This document shows positions 21,108 through 31,721 of a stretch of 64,000 bases of DNA, one piece after another. The DNA is from Phanerodontia chrysosporium (Eukaryota; Basidiomycota; Agaricomycetes; Polyporales; Phanerochaetaceae), in the NCBI GenBank assembly GCA_001910725.1, contig MJGA01000044.1:78485-142484 (forward strand), read 5' to 3'. The notes beneath the pieces are model-generated. The model ran no database searches, was not told the DNA's origin, and saw nothing but the letters and a program-made list of their open reading frames with translations. Numbering within the stretch: the first letter of the stretch is position 1; each line of letters starts with the position of its first letter. The position numbers were made by a program, and so were the translations under genes.

Positions 21108-24100
21108 GCAACTCTCGTGGCTCCGCACGGGCCGAGAGTTGCGTTGAATCTTCCCGTGCATCCGAGGAGCTCCGTCTCAACGCGTCCGCTCTTTCTCCGT
21201 CGCATTCCTTCTATGTTCCGCTAACCGCACCCCCCGATCTTTCTCTTCTTGCGCTGCTAGACAGTGGCTCCTCACATTGTTTCATTGATTTCGATTTTGC
21301 CAAACGGCACCATCTCCGGCTCAAGTCCGTTCCTCCGCTTCCGCTCCGTCTTTTCGATGGATCTCTTGCAGGGACCATCTCCTTCTCCGTTGATCTTCCG
21401 GTCACTTTTCCGACCGGGAACACCCTGGATTTGTCTTTCTACGTTACTAAACTCGACTCTCCGTCGACTGCAGTCTTAGGTCTCAACTGGCTATCCGCCT
21501 TCAATCCGTCGATTGACTGGGCAGCCCGTACCATCACCTTTCCGCCTGCAGTCTCTCCCGTACCCCCGTCTCCGGCTGATAAGGCCACATCTCCGGAGAA
21601 AACCCCCACTTCCGACGAGTCTTCCGATCCCACTCCTCTTGAACTCCGCTCCGCTCCTCTCGTTTCCCTCATCGGAGCAGCCGCATTCGCGCGAGCCTTG
21701 CAGTTGCCCGGCTCAGAAGTATTCCACTTCTGTCTGCGCGCCGTCTCCAACTCCGCTACTCCCGCTCCGACACCCCCGCTCGACCTATCCAATGTTCCCC
21801 CAGAGTATCACGACTTCGCCGACGTCTTCAGCGAGGAACATGCCTACACTCTACCCCCTCACCGACCTTACGACCTCAAAATCGAGTTGGAAGATGAAAA
21901 ACCCCTAACTCCGGGGCGTCTCTACTCCCTATCTCCGGCTGAACTCCAGGCTCTCCGCGAGTTCATCGATAAGAATCTCTCCGCAGGATTCATCCGCCAG
22001 TCCGCCTCTCCGCACGGAGCTCCGATCCTCTTCGTCAAGAAGAAGGACGGGAGTTTACGCCTCTGTGTGGATTTCCGCGCACTGAATCGCATCACCAAGA
22101 AAGACCACTACCCCCTCCCGCTCATCTCCGATCTCCTGAATGCTCCGGGGAAAGCCCGTATCTACACCAAGATAGATCTCCGCCATGCGTACCATCTGGT
22201 CCGCATCGCGGAGGGCGACGAGTGGAAAACCACGTTCCGCACGCGCTACGGCTCTTTCGAGTGGTTGGTTATTCCTGAGGGTCTTACTAATGCTCCTGCT
22301 GCTTTCCAGAGATTCATGAACGACGTTTTCCGCGACCTGCTCGATGTATGTGTTATCGTCTACCTCGACGATATCCTCATCTACTCCGATTCTCCGGAGG
22401 AGCACCGGAAACACGTCCGCGAAGTTCTCCGCAGACTCCGCGAGCATGGCCTCTACGCCAAGGCTCCAAAGTGTCAGTTCCACACTGACTCGGTGGAGTA
22501 CCTCGGATACATCTTGTCCCCCTCCGGACTTTCGATGTCCGAGGACAAGGTCAAGATTATTCTTGACTGGCCTACTCCGCGGAAGGTCAAGGACATACAG
22601 TCCTTCCTAGGGTTTGCAAATTTCTATCGTCGCTTCATTCCTTTCTATTCCGATATCGTTGTTCCGCTAACCCGTCTCACCCGGAAGAATACTCCGTGGA
22701 AGTGGACTCCGCAGTGTCAGGAGGCGTTCGATACCTTGAAAAAGGCTTTCACGTCCGCTCCGACACTGGCGCAGTGGAAGCCCGGAGCTCCGTTGATTGT
22801 GGAGACCGATGCGTCCGACTATGCACTAGCGGCCATCCTATCCATGGTCACGGACGACGGCGTTCATCCGCTTGCGTTCCACTCCCGGACATTCTCCGCT
22901 CCGGAGTTGAACTACGACGTTCACGACAAGGAGTTGCTAGCCATCTTCGAGGCATTCCGCATCTGGCGGCACTACCTCGAAGGCTCCTCTACCCCCATAG
23001 ACGTCATCACCGACCACAAGAACCTGGAGTATTTCTCCACGACGAAACTCCTGACCCGGAGACAAGCCCGGTGGTCGGAGTTTCTGAACTCCTTCAACAT
23101 GGTCATCCGCTTCCGTCCCGGCCGTCTGGGCACCAAGCCCGACGCGCTCACTCGACGATGGGACGTCTACCTTAAAGAGGGAGGTAACGGCTACGCCAAC
23201 GTCAATCCGCACAACTATAAGCCGATCTTCACCTCCGAGCATCTCGCTGCATCCCTCCGAGCGACCATCCTCGCAGCTCCGGTTCTCCGGGCTGTGGTCA
23301 CTATGGACGTGGAAACACTGCACGACGATATTCGTAAGGCTTTGGCTACGGATTCCCTTGCTTCTTCTATCCTTTCCCAATCTCCGCTTCCTCCGCGCTG
23401 GTCCGCTGATAATACAGGTTTACTTCTTCTCGACAATCGCATCTACGTCCCCGACATTCCCGAACTCCGGCTCCGAGTTCTCCGTTACAAGCACGACCAC
23501 CCCCTCGCGGGTCACTACGGCTTTAACAAGACTCTCGAGCTCCTCCGACGCGAGTATACGTGGCCCGGTGTCCGTGGGTTTGTCAAGGACTACTGCCAGT
23601 CTTGCACGACTTGCAGGAGATCCAAGGCGCCCCGGCACAAGCCATACGGAACTCTGCAACAACTTCCGATCCCGGAGAAGCCATGGAACTCCATCTCCAT
23701 GGACTTCATCGAGCACCTTCCGAAGTCCTTCGGATTCTCCGCTATCCTTGTGGTGGTGGATCGTCTCACAAAGCAGGCAATCTTCATCCCCACCCACGAC
23801 GAGATTGATGCTCCGGGACTAGCTAAGTTGTTCATCCTCCACGTTTTCTCCAAGCACGGAGTTCCCTCGCACGTCACCTCCGACCGAGGTTCCGAATTTG
23901 TCTCTCAGTTTTTCCGCTCTCTGGCACTGGCTCTGGACATTGAGCTCCACTACACCTCCGGGTACCACCCCGAGGCAGATGGGCAGACAGAGCGTACTAA
24001 CCAGACTCTCGAGCAGTATCTCCGGATGTACTGCAACTACCAGCAGGACAACTGGTCGGAGTTACTTCCGCTCGCGGAGTTTGTGTACAACAATGCCCCG

Positions 24101-24787
24101 AGCGCAACAACGGGCATTTCTCCGTTCTTCGCTAACAAGGGTTATCACCCGAATCTCACAGTGCACCCCGAGCGTGACATCGCGTCCGCCCGCGCTCGCG
24201 ACTTCGCTGTCGATCTCCACGAGCTCCAGTCGGAGCTCCGGACACAGATCGCGGAAGCTCAGAAGCGCTACCAAGGACCTGCCGATGCCCGGAGATCACC
24301 TCCACCTGACCTCCAGGTCGGAGACATGGTCTTCGTCAAGGCTAAGCACTTCCGGACTACCCGTCCATCTCCGAAGCTTGCGGAGAAAATGCTTGGCCCT
24401 TACAAGGTCATAGCAAAGGTTGGCCCGCAGTCCTACACACTGCAGCTACCCCGCGAATTCCGCACCGTACACCCCGTGTACCACATATCCATGTTAGAAC
24501 CTCACCTTTCTAGTTCTATTCCAGGTCGGACTACATCTCCGCCACCTCCGGTCGAAATCGACGGAGACCTCGAATACGAGATCTCCGAGATCGTAGACTC
24601 CAAGATCGACAAACGTCGGAGATGCCCCCTCCTCTACAAGGTCCGCTGGTTAGGATATGAAAACACCGACGAAGAGTTCGAATGGATTCCGGCAAGCGAG
24701 CTAGAGCATGCTCAGGAACACATTGCGGACTTCCATCTCCGGTATCCCGAAAAACCCGGTCCACTCTCGGACTCCGTACCCCGATGA
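21098..24787 (+). CDS. pol: pol of element B: protease, RT, RNase H, integrase, chromodomain
   Basis: About 1229 codons in the -1 frame of gag; the first ATG is only at 21431, inside the protease, so I start at the frame overlap. Protease: ALLDSGSSHCFIDFDFA (about 21252) and VLGLNWLSAFNPSIDW. RT: LFVKKKDGSLRLCVDFRALN, IYTKIDLRHAYHLVRI and VYLDDILIYS (about 22357-22386). RNase H: ETDASDYALAAIL and YDVHDKELLAI. Integrase: HDHPLAGH...CTTCRRSK finger, SMDFIEHLP, VTSDRGSEFVSQF, GQTERTNQ. Chromodomain: EYEISEIVDSKI, LYKVRWLGYENTDEEFEWIP. No dUTPase, unlike element C. The gene looks intact. Confidence 0.95.
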   Translation, partial: KSLSNSRGSARAESCVESSRASEELRLNASALSPSHSFYVPLTAPPDLSLLALLDSGSSHCFIDFDFAKRHHLRLKSVPPLPLRLFDGSLAGTISFSVDLPVTFPTGNTLDLSFYVTKLDSPSTAVLGLNWLSAFNPSIDWAARTITFPPAVSPVPPSPADKATSPEKTPTSDESSDPTPLELRSAPLVSLIGAAAFARALQLPGSEVFHFCLRAVSNSATPAPTPPLDLSNVPPEYHDFADVFSEEHAYTLPPHRPYDLKIELEDEKPLTPGRLYSLSPAELQALREFIDKNLSAGFIRQSASPHGAPILFVKKKDGSLRLCVDFRALNRITKKDHYPLPLISDLLNAPGKARIYTKIDLRHAYHLVRIAEGDEWKTTFRTRYGSFEWLVIPEGLTNAPAAFQRFMNDVFRDLLDVCVIVYLDDILIYSDSPEEHRKHVREVLRRLREHGLYAKAPKCQFHTDSVEYLGYILSPSGLSMSEDKVKIILDWPTPRKVKDIQSFLGFANFYRRFIPFYSDIVVPLTRLTRKNTPWKWTPQCQEAFDTLKKAFTSAPTLAQWKPGAPLIVETDASDYALAAILSMVTDDGVHPLAFHSRTFSAPELNYDVHDKELLAIFEAFRIWRHYLEGSSTPIDVITDHKNLEYFSTTKLLTRRQARWSEFLNSFNMVIRFRPGRLGTKPDALTRRWDVYLKEGGNGYANVNPHNYKPIFTSEHLAASLRATILAAPVLRAVVTMDVETLHDDIRKALATDSLASSILSQSPLPPRWSADNTGLLLLDNRIYVPDIPELRLRVLRYKHDHPLAGHYGFNKTLELLRREYTWPGVRGFVKDYCQSCTTCRRSKAPRHKPYGTLQQLPIPEKPWNSISMDFIEHLPKSFGFSAILVVVDRLTKQAIFIPTHDEIDAPGLAKLFILHVFSKHGVPSHVTSDRGSEFVSQFFRSLALALDIELHYTSGYHPEADGQTERTNQTLEQYLRMYCNYQQDNWSELLPLAEFVYNNAPSATTGISPFFANKGYHPNLTVHPERDIASARARDFAVDLHELQSELRTQIAEAQKRYQGPADARRSPPPDLQVGDMVFVKAKHFRTTRPSPKLAEKMLGPYKVIAKVGPQSYTLQLPREFRTVHPVYHISMLEPHLSSSIPGRTTSPPPPVEIDGDLEYEISEIVDSKIDKRRRCPLLYKVRWLGYENTDEEFEWIPASELEHAQEHIADFHLRYPEKPGPLSDSVPR

Positions 24788-25033
24788 TACCCTTCCGTTT
24801 CTCTCTCCATTTTTCTCTCTCTCTCGCCCTGAACCAACATCAAAAAAAACAAACAGACAAAGTCTCTCTCCGCGTTTTCTCCGATTTCTCCAATTTCTCC
24901 GTCTCCGAACTCCGTCTCTAATTCCGGTTTCTCGTATCCGTTCACTCTCACTCTCACTCACACAAGAAATCCCCGAAAACATCACATAGTATTAAAAAGA
25001 AAAAAAACATAACATAAACAAAACAAAAACCCC

Positions 25034-26156
25034 CTACTCCTTCCTCGCCTTCTTCCGCGCCGGACTTTTCTCCGCCTCCTCCTCCTCCGACGACTCCGAG
25101 CTCTCCTCCGAGCTCTCCTCCTCACCCTCCGTCTCCTGCGCCTCCGCCAAAGGGCCCCCTTCTTCTTCTTCTTCGTCTCCTTCTCCGTCTTCTTCTCCGC
25201 TCTGCTCCGCCTCCGCCCGCTCCAACTCCGCCTTCATCGACCCCACGCGGACGGCCCACTTCTTGACCTCACGGGGCCACCGCGCCTGATCCGCCTTGAT
25301 CAGGTCCAGCTCCCTCCGCACCGCCTCCACCTGCTCCGCCGGCACCTCCACCTCCGGCCCCGGCGCCGGACCCAGACCCTGCATCCGGACGAGGGCGTCG
25401 TCGAAGTCCGGGTCGGCGAGACCGGCGTACAGCGTGTCCGCCAACACCCCCATGGTGTAGGCGAACTTGGCGAACTCGCGCCGGGTCTCGTCGCCCTGGC
25501 GCTTGACCTCCGCCGTGAGGTCGTCCACCGCCTCCGTCAGGAGGCCCAGGGCCTCCGCGATCGCCCCCGCGGCCGTCGCCACCTCCGACTCCGCTCCGGC
25601 CTCGGAGTCCGCGACCTCCTCCGCCGTCACCAGGGCCTTGCCCTTCCCCTTCTCCGCGGCCTTCTTCCGCGGCGCGACTCCGCTCACGGAGACGCCACCC
25701 CTCGTGCACGGCCGCTTGGCGACCGCACACGGCTGGCAGGCCTTCGCCCGCCCCCCAACCCGCCACTCGCACTCCAGGCCCAACTTGCGACAAGAGTCGC
25801 AAGGGGCCTGCTTCGCGGCCTCCGCCTCCGCGTGCCTCCGGGCCTCCGTCTCCGCGGACCCCTCCGCCACCTCCGGCCGCTTCCTCTTCGCGGCCGACGC
25901 GGACCCGCTCGCCTCCTTCTCCTCCCGCTGCTTCCGCAGCTCCGCCGCCCGCTTCCGCTTCTCCGCCTCCGCTGCCTTCCGCTTCGCCTCCTCGCGCCGC
26001 TGCTCGATCTCGCGCCGTTTTCGCGCCGCCTCCTCGAGGGCCCTCTTGGCCTCCTCCTCGGCCTCCCGGATTTCTGCGAACTCCGTTAGCGTCAGACTCC
26101 GGAGAAAGAACTCCGGGGTACTCACCCTGCTCAAGGCGTTCGTCTTCGGAAGACAT
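25034..26156 (-). CDS. antisense Zn(II)2Cys6 coiled-coil protein gene carried by element B
   Basis: Two exons: 26126-26156 (MSSEDERLEQ plus one base) and 25034-26073, with a 52-nt intron (donor GTGAGT, acceptor TTCGCAG) in codon phase 1, giving 356 aa. The N-terminal third is a highly charged coiled coil (EAEEEAKRALEEAARKRREI). Then comes a binuclear zinc cluster CDSC-x6-C-x10-CQPC-x6-C, exactly the fungal GAL4-type spacing. A Leu/Ala helical region follows (about residues 170-270, AIAEALGLLTEAVDDL, ADTLYAGLADPDFDDALVR), then an acidic tail and a basic end (SPARKKARKE) that could be a nuclear signal. It lies between pol and the 3' LTR, on the opposite strand to gag-pol. DNA binding is predicted from the cluster only. 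Confidence 0.82.
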
Positions 26157-26192
26157 GGTGGTTCTGAGGGACCCCAGCCAGAATCCGCGAGC

Positions 26193-26241
26193 CTAAAATA
26201 CCCGAAATCCGTACCCCGGGCACCCCTTCCGCAACCCCGGA
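26193..26241 (-). promoter_or_regulatory. conserved upstream motif of the antisense gene (element B)
   Basis: On the minus strand GGGGTTGCGG, GGGGTGCCCGGGGT and a TATTTTA box precede the ATG at 26156 by about 40-85 bp. The block order is the same ahead of the three other start regions seen. A second GC-rich pair (CCCCAACGG, CCCCAGCGG) lies further upstream at 26265-26290. Confidence 0.5.
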
Positions 26242-26363
26242 TACCCGATCAATTTTCATCCGCTGGGGAACGCCGCATTCCGTTGGGGCACGAAAAAATA
26301 CGAAAATCGTACGATGTCGCGAATTCGCTTGGCCTCGAAGGTCTCGGCCTAAGAGGGAGGTAC

Positions 26364-26894
26364 TGTCATGGCGCTGAAATCCCGAGCCAACTCCGGTCAT
26401 GGAGAACGCCGGAGTTCGAGGGAAGCTACGGAGTAGCACGGACATTCGGAGTTGCGACTCCGGTTGGTTGCTAAGGTCTTATCTTCACCACATGCCTTCA
26501 TCATCTCGCAAACCTTTACCCCTTCGTTCCTGAGACAAATCCCAGATTGGAAGTATGATATGTTTTGTACATCTCCGACCATCTCCACGAACTCCGGACT
26601 CAGTAGTATATAAGCTCCCGCGCTAGCACTTGTATCCTCAGTTCGGATATCGACTTAGGTCCCCCTTGTACCTTCTCGACTCTGCTTAATCCTTTCTCGC
26701 AATCTCTGTGTGGGCCCGAACCCCGCCACTTCTCCGTATCTCCGACTCCGAAATCCAGGCAACGCAGACCGCCGAGGGCGCAGCCCTTTAAGGCTGAAGC
26801 CGACTGCCATCCGACCCCCGACCTCCGCCCTTCTCCGACCCTTTCTCCGCTCCGTCCTCCGTTCTCCGGCCCATCTCCGTCCCGCACCTTGACA
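26364..26894 (+). repeat. 3' LTR of element B
   Basis: 531 bp, almost identical to 19154-19684 and followed by the TSD CCATT. Confidence 0.96.
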
Positions 26895-28416
26895 CCATTT
26901 CTACATGATTCTTGGATATAATCATGCCGAGATAGGCGAGTTTGTCCTTCTCGAATAGACACTTTTCTGCCTTTGCGAAGAGGTCGTTGTCTTCCAGTCG
27001 CTGCAACACTTCGTGTACGATCTTTCGATGTTCCTCGCGGTCGTTGCCGAAGATGAGGATATCGTCGAGGTAGACCATAACCTTTCCTTGACGGATAAGG
27101 TCTTCGAAGATGTTGTTCATCATATTCTGGAATGTTGCCGGTGCGTTTGCGAATCCAAAGTACATAACTTTGGCCTGGAATAAACCGTCTTTGGTTACGA
27201 AAGCCGTTTTCCACTCGTCACCTTCCTTGATGCGGACATTGTTATATCCCCATCGAAGGTCGATTTTTGTGAATATCGACGCCTGAGATAGTGCGTCGAT
27301 TAAATCGGCGATGCGAGGGATAGGATAACGGTTCTTCTTTGTAATTCCATTCAAGGGGCGGTAATCCATGCAAGGTCGCAAACTGCCATCGGCTTTCTTT
27401 ACGAAAAAGAATGATGCAGCGATGGGTGACTTCGACTCTTCAATGTAGCCTTTTCGGCGTTCCTCACGAATCCACTCGTCGAAAGACGAGCGTTGTCTCT
27501 GGTCTAGTGGGTACACCTTTCCGATTGGGGGCAATTTTGCTCCTTCCTCAAATTCGATGGCATGATCCCATGGTTTGTGGGTGGGCATGCGTTCAGACTT
27601 GGTTTTACTGAATACGCTTTCGAACTTGTGAACCCAACTCGGTACCTGTGATTTCCATTGCGAGGTGTCAACTGTATCGTCGTCATCCTTTTCCAGGATG
27701 TCAGCAACAGCCTCGGCTTGCGTTCGTTCCTCTGGGTTACTGAAATCAACCCAGTTGATGTGGTGGGGAATATCCTCTTCTCCAATATCGTCCAGTGAGG
27801 ATTCCCAAGGTTGCTCTGGTTCGAGCTCTGCCAGCTCCTCGTCATTGCCGATTTCGATGTCGAGGGCTTGGACTTTCTGTGCCATGCTGGAGACTTTGCA
27901 TGATTCAGGACATCTGGTGAACTTCCAATTGCCTTTTGCCCAGTCGATTTCTGGGTTATGCCGGTGTAGGAACTTGTACCCTATATACATGTCTTTGTCG
28001 TGCAAATCCGTCACGAGCAAGTACTGGGTATGTTTGTGTGTTCCAATTTCCAAGTAGGCTCGCAGGGCGTGAGTGATTCGTCCTGCTTTATTGATCGTTC
28101 CATCCGCATTTTTTACTTCATACGGATTTGCCAACTTAATAGTTACCAGATTGTTCTTTTCGACGAAGCTGTGATTGATGAAACTCGTCGTGGCACCTGA
28201 ATCAACCAGGGCTTCTGCCTGCGCTTTTTTACCATACACCCACAGAGTAATAGGAAGTTTGAACGATAAAGATTTATTACGCGAGACGTTCAATACATCG
28301 ATAACAATTACTCTATCTACATCCAGTGTAGACTCGGCCGTGGGTACATGATCAGCGTTATTAACCTGTAGGACGCAGGGATCCACTACAGGTCGTTGAG
28401 AAAATCCACTTTCCGG
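26895..28416 (-). CDS. pol: pol of element C, 5' part: protease and reverse transcriptase
   Basis: Open from 28416 (in-frame TGA just upstream at 28417-28419) to the element B insertion, where it continues in frame at 19153. Protease: AEALVDSGATTSFINHSFVE and the YIGYKFLHRHNPEIDW segment. RT: FFVKKADGSLRPCMDYRPLN, FTKIDLRWGYNNVRI, YFGFANAPATFQ and VMVYLDDILIFGN. It lies in the -1 frame relative to the C-terminal part of gag, with an overlap at 28386-28416 around GAT TTT CTC. This is consistent with Gag-Pol frameshifting, though the slip site is not canonical. Confidence 0.92.
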
Positions 28417-29950
28417 TCAGACGATTTCGCGTATTTAGCAGCTCGGGCCCTCATACGTGCACGCCTAGCTTCCCGCTCATCAACGGGTTCCTGGGGGGGA
28501 GTCTGTTTCAACTCCTTCTCGTCTTCCTCCGTCCATTCGTGGATATGGGCCGCATTGATGACGACTTCGTCGTCGGCCTCGAGTCCCGCGATCTCCTTCT
28601 CTAATTCGGCCATTCTGGCCTTTGCTTGATTGAAGGAGTTTTTCTTGGCGGCGATTGCCGCTGCGTTCTTGCCTTTTCCTTGATTATTACTCCCCCGCTC
28701 GAGGAGGAGGCCTTGCCGTTGTTGTTGTTACCGGAGGACTGTTGCGGCTTCTGGTCTTTGAGCGAGAAGCAGTCCGAAGTGACGTGCGTTTTAGCATGCG
28801 CGAACTTCTTCAGCTCAGTGCAAATGGCGCAGGGAGTTGAAACCTTCTTGGCTTCTTGTGAATTCGCCTGTTGTTTCCCCTTGCCTTTGCCCTTGCCCGT
28901 TTGAGCCACGCTGATGTCCATAGCGTTCGGGTCCGGTGTAGAACCCGAGCCGTGCGAGTTTCCCTTGCTGAAGATGTGCGTCGCTGCGCGGTCGGGGTAG
29001 AGTTCCTTGTATGCCTCAACGAGATACGTCATGAATTCCGACGCGGTTGTAGGCCAACTCGAGCGACCGCGACCCAGCACGAAGATGCCCAGCTTCTCCT
29101 CGACGTTGTCGTACAGCTTGTTAATCATATGCGCATCCGTGAATGGCTTGCTGCTGTTGTCGAGGAGTACCTTGAAGCGAACCGAGTAGTCGATGATGTC
29201 CTTCTGAAGGGCCGACTTGTCGTTGAGTAGCTTCTCGAGGTCCTTCGTTGCCGTGCGCGTAACATCCTTTTGACCGTATACCGTCTGGAGACTAGCCCAG
29301 AAGCTGTCGACCGAGCCCATGTCCTCGCCCTTGGCGTTCTTGTCCAACAGTGGTTGCATCAGCTTCAGGGCTGGTTCACGCAACAGGGACAACGCATTGA
29401 CTATGCGCTGTTTGTCCGTCGTGATGCCCTGGGTGCTGTTCCAAAGTTCGACCAGATTTTTCCATTCCTCAAACTTCGTCGTGTTCTTCTCGCCTGAGAA
29501 GAGCGGCGGTTGGGCGGACTTGGGGCGAGCAGGTGCGCCACCTCCTGAACCGATACCGGCTGGGAGGGCGTTCAACTGTTTGATCGCATTGTCTGCGATC
29601 CCCTTGACGCTTTCCAGCGTGGCTTCCTGGACATAGGTGATTTTCTGGGTTTCGACCAGCTCTTCGCGGACTTCGTCCACCTTCTCCAGAATCGTCGTCA
29701 TAGCCCCGTTAAAAATATTGAGGAACCCATCGAATAGGTGCCTCACGTGGGCCTCATTCTGACGGGAGGCTTCGACAACCCCCGCGTAGATCGATTCTTG
29801 AATGAAAATTCTTTGGTTCTGCGATATCTCCTCTGGTGCTGCGACCGAGGAGATTGCCTGAACCGTGGTCTCGTGAGAGAGCTGGATATTGTCCGAGGAC
29901 AAGTTGATTTCGGTCCAGTTGATTTGAGCGATTTGATCAGCGTCAGCCAT
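28386..29950 (-). CDS. gag: gag of element C, with a one-base frame change near the C-terminus
   Basis: ATG at 29950. The first 449 codons hold a helical Gag region (LFSGEKNTTKFEEWKNLVELW, FWASLQTVYGQKD, LEKLLNDKSALQKDIIDYSVRF) and a Cys/His motif CAIC-x10-HVTSDC rather than a CCHC knuckle. Near 28690, after a run of Ser codons, the coding-like sequence moves to the -1 frame at a G5 tract. It continues as SNNQGKGKNAAAIAAKK to the stop at 28386; in the original frame the ORF ends at 28601. I read this as a one-base loss in the G run, though a natural frameshift cannot be excluded. The pol frame then overlaps the new end. Confidence 0.75.
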
Positions 29951-30083
29951 TGTTTCTTAGTCAAAAGGTATGTTAGTACAAATTCTTTCCACTTTTACAG
30001 TTGGAAAGTAAGGAAAACTCTTATGTATCACACAGAAGTTCAGTGTCAGGTGGAGTTTTTATTACATCGGGTTACAGGTGGAT

Positions 30084-30869
30084 TTAGTATTCGAATGAGA
30101 TATTGAGAGCGACGAGCTCCCTTGCGATCTCTACATATCGAGTACTAAAATTTTCGAAGGATACATATTTTATTTTCTTCAGATCCCTCGTAATCCACCT
30201 GTAATGCTTTCCCTTCAACTTCTTTCTCCCCTTGTTCTCGTCGAAGTGGTCGTATAAGTCTTCGAAGTCGACGAGCAACTTCGAGACCTCGTCGCCTAGC
30301 TCCTTGTCGACCTTGTCGATGTCGACGAGGTGGTCGCTGAGCGGTACCAAACGAAGGTTTACCGCGTTGAACAAGTTCATCATCTCTTTTGTTCGATCGA
30401 TGATGTGCGACTTCTGCATACGACCTGCTTCTTTCGGGACCTTGCCTTGCATGTCGCCGTCGTTCCCGTATGTCTCCTCGACCTCTTCTTGAGACAGGTG
30501 CTGAGGGGGGCCCAGGCGACTCAGGAGTGAGGGAGCCGGATTCGAAATCCGGTCCTCGAGACGCTTGCGCGCCTTCATCTCCATGATGAGCCTGGAGGCC
30601 TGTTCGAGCGCCCAGAGGCGTTCCTCGAACTCCTCGTTGATGCGATCCTGCTCGGCCTTCGGGACGGGGCGGGTGACGGTGCGACGGTTACGCTCGCGCT
30701 GGAGGAGATACTTCTCGCGCTGTTTGGGGCGCTCGATCTCGGCCAGCTTCTCCTTGACCTCCTCGTAGACCTTTTCTTGGGTCTCCTTGCGAAGCGAGAT
30801 GCGCTCGGCGAGGGAGGGATAGGGGGCGGCGGCGTTGCGGGCAATGATGGTCTTGTTGTAGAACTTCAT
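30084..30869 (-). CDS. extra ORF ahead of gag in element C (unknown function)
   Basis: 261 aa from ATG at 30869, first ORF after an 850-bp leader. Strongly charged and helical (RKETQEKVYEEVKEKLAEIERPKQREKYL is one continuous run, residues about 27-55), with a second helical part about residues 70-110. The C-terminal half has Leu/Asp-rich heptads and ends ARELVALNISFEY. No known domain recognised. It occupies the same place as 3027-3773 in element A and has a comparable size, helical character and aromatic end. It is therefore probably a lineage-specific accessory protein of these gypsy elements. Confidence 0.6.
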   Translation of the reverse strand: MKFYNKTIIARNAAAPYPSLAERISLRKETQEKVYEEVKEKLAEIERPKQREKYLLQRERNRRTVTRPVPKAEQDRINEEFEERLWALEQASRLIMEMKARKRLEDRISNPAPSLLSRLGPPQHLSQEEVEETYGNDGDMQGKVPKEAGRMQKSHIIDRTKEMMNLFNAVNLRLVPLSDHLVDIDKVDKELGDEVSKLLVDFEDLYDHFDENKGRKKLKGKHYRWITRDLKKIKYVSFENFSTRYVEIARELVALNISFEY

Positions 30870-31708
30870 TTCTGTGTGATAACATAATCAACCAGCGTCC
30901 TTTTACAGGTACGACTTATGGGAAGGAAAAGTGCTCAGAAAATGAGGGTTACCAGCCCTCTCTTGCTGCGGTTCGAATCTTGATGCGCGCGCATTCGTGG
31001 GTAGAGTCGTTTACGGCATGCCATTATCTCTCTGCACATGCGCGATGGGGGAGTTTCAGATCTCAGTCGGGTTTCCACACCCGCTGCAAATGGTTTGTCG
31101 TGCCTTACAGCTACGATCTCCACGGACTTCCTGGATGCTAGCGTCTTACCGCTTGTCATCCAGTACTGGGGATGCGGCCACCTTGCGGTGGACTCAACAC
31201 CCCACGCGTCGCGTGGCCACTTACGCCTGTGGATCGGCAAGAAGATTCCCATGCTGTATTGCACAGCCCGCCCACATGGTCGCACTCCTGGCGCCACGTG
31301 TCCAACGGTGGGTCTCAACATGTCAAGCCCCTTGTCAGGTGGCCCAACGTATCCCCCAGATCCCAAGTCGTTTAGGTCTCCGGACAGGCCGAGCACAGCA
31401 TCGCCTATTACAGGTCGATGTGCGCTTCGAACCCGCCTACACAAACATCACTCGCGATAATTCGTCGAGTAATGCCCATGCGACCCCATGGTCAACGACG
31501 TACAGCCCCCTTTTACAGGTGGACCTCAGTCGCTGGCCCCACGAATGAAGAACTACCCCTATTACAGGTGGTAGCCGCGCATCGAAGAAGCGAACCTGCG
31601 AACGCAAGATTATAAGTGGTAAAAGGTGCCGACGTCGCCAGCAACGACGTCGAGCACACTGCGCACGACGATCAAGCCCTTAAGGCCGACGTCGACGCGA
31701 AGGGGTAT
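30870..31708 (-). other. untranslated leader of element C
   Basis: Between the PBS and the extra ORF. No convincing ORF on the sense strand. The plus strand shows the word TTACAGGT several times (about 30904, 31408, 31511, 31563). Confidence 0.55.
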
Positions 31709-31719
31709 AGCATCATCTA
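31709..31719 (-). other. self-complementary primer-binding site of element C
   Basis: Minus strand TAGATGATGCT, two bases inside the LTR edge. It equals the plus strand of the LTR at 31812-31822, so it is perfectly complementary to the RNA there, about 27-34 nt after the TATATATA box (31849-31856). Confidence 0.75.
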
Positions 31720-31721
31720 AA

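Larger units (their letters stand above)
19154..26894 (+). mobile_element. complete Ty3/gypsy chromovirus B with an antisense Zn2Cys6 gene
   Basis: 7741 bp: LTR 19154-19684, PBS, gag 19713-21107, pol 21098-24787, antisense gene 25034-26156, polypurine tract (AAGAGGGAGGTAC), LTR 26364-26894. A perfect 5-bp TSD CCATT flanks it (19149-19153 and 26895-26899) and interrupts the pol of element C between KNHVEM and DPAKV. Both LTRs are 531 bp with a single difference noticed by eye (19230 T, 26440 C). All ORFs are open, so this is a young and perhaps active copy. Confidence 0.97.

Noticed and set aside
25467..26474. 335-codon plus-strand open frame, Ser/Ala/Arg-rich
   Set aside because: Shadow of the intact antisense gene at 25034-26156; it runs across that gene's intron and promoter into the LTR.
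30960..30990. GGTTCGAATC resembling a tRNA B box
   Set aside because: No A box at the right distance, and no acceptor or T stem can be folded; it lies in the leader of element C.
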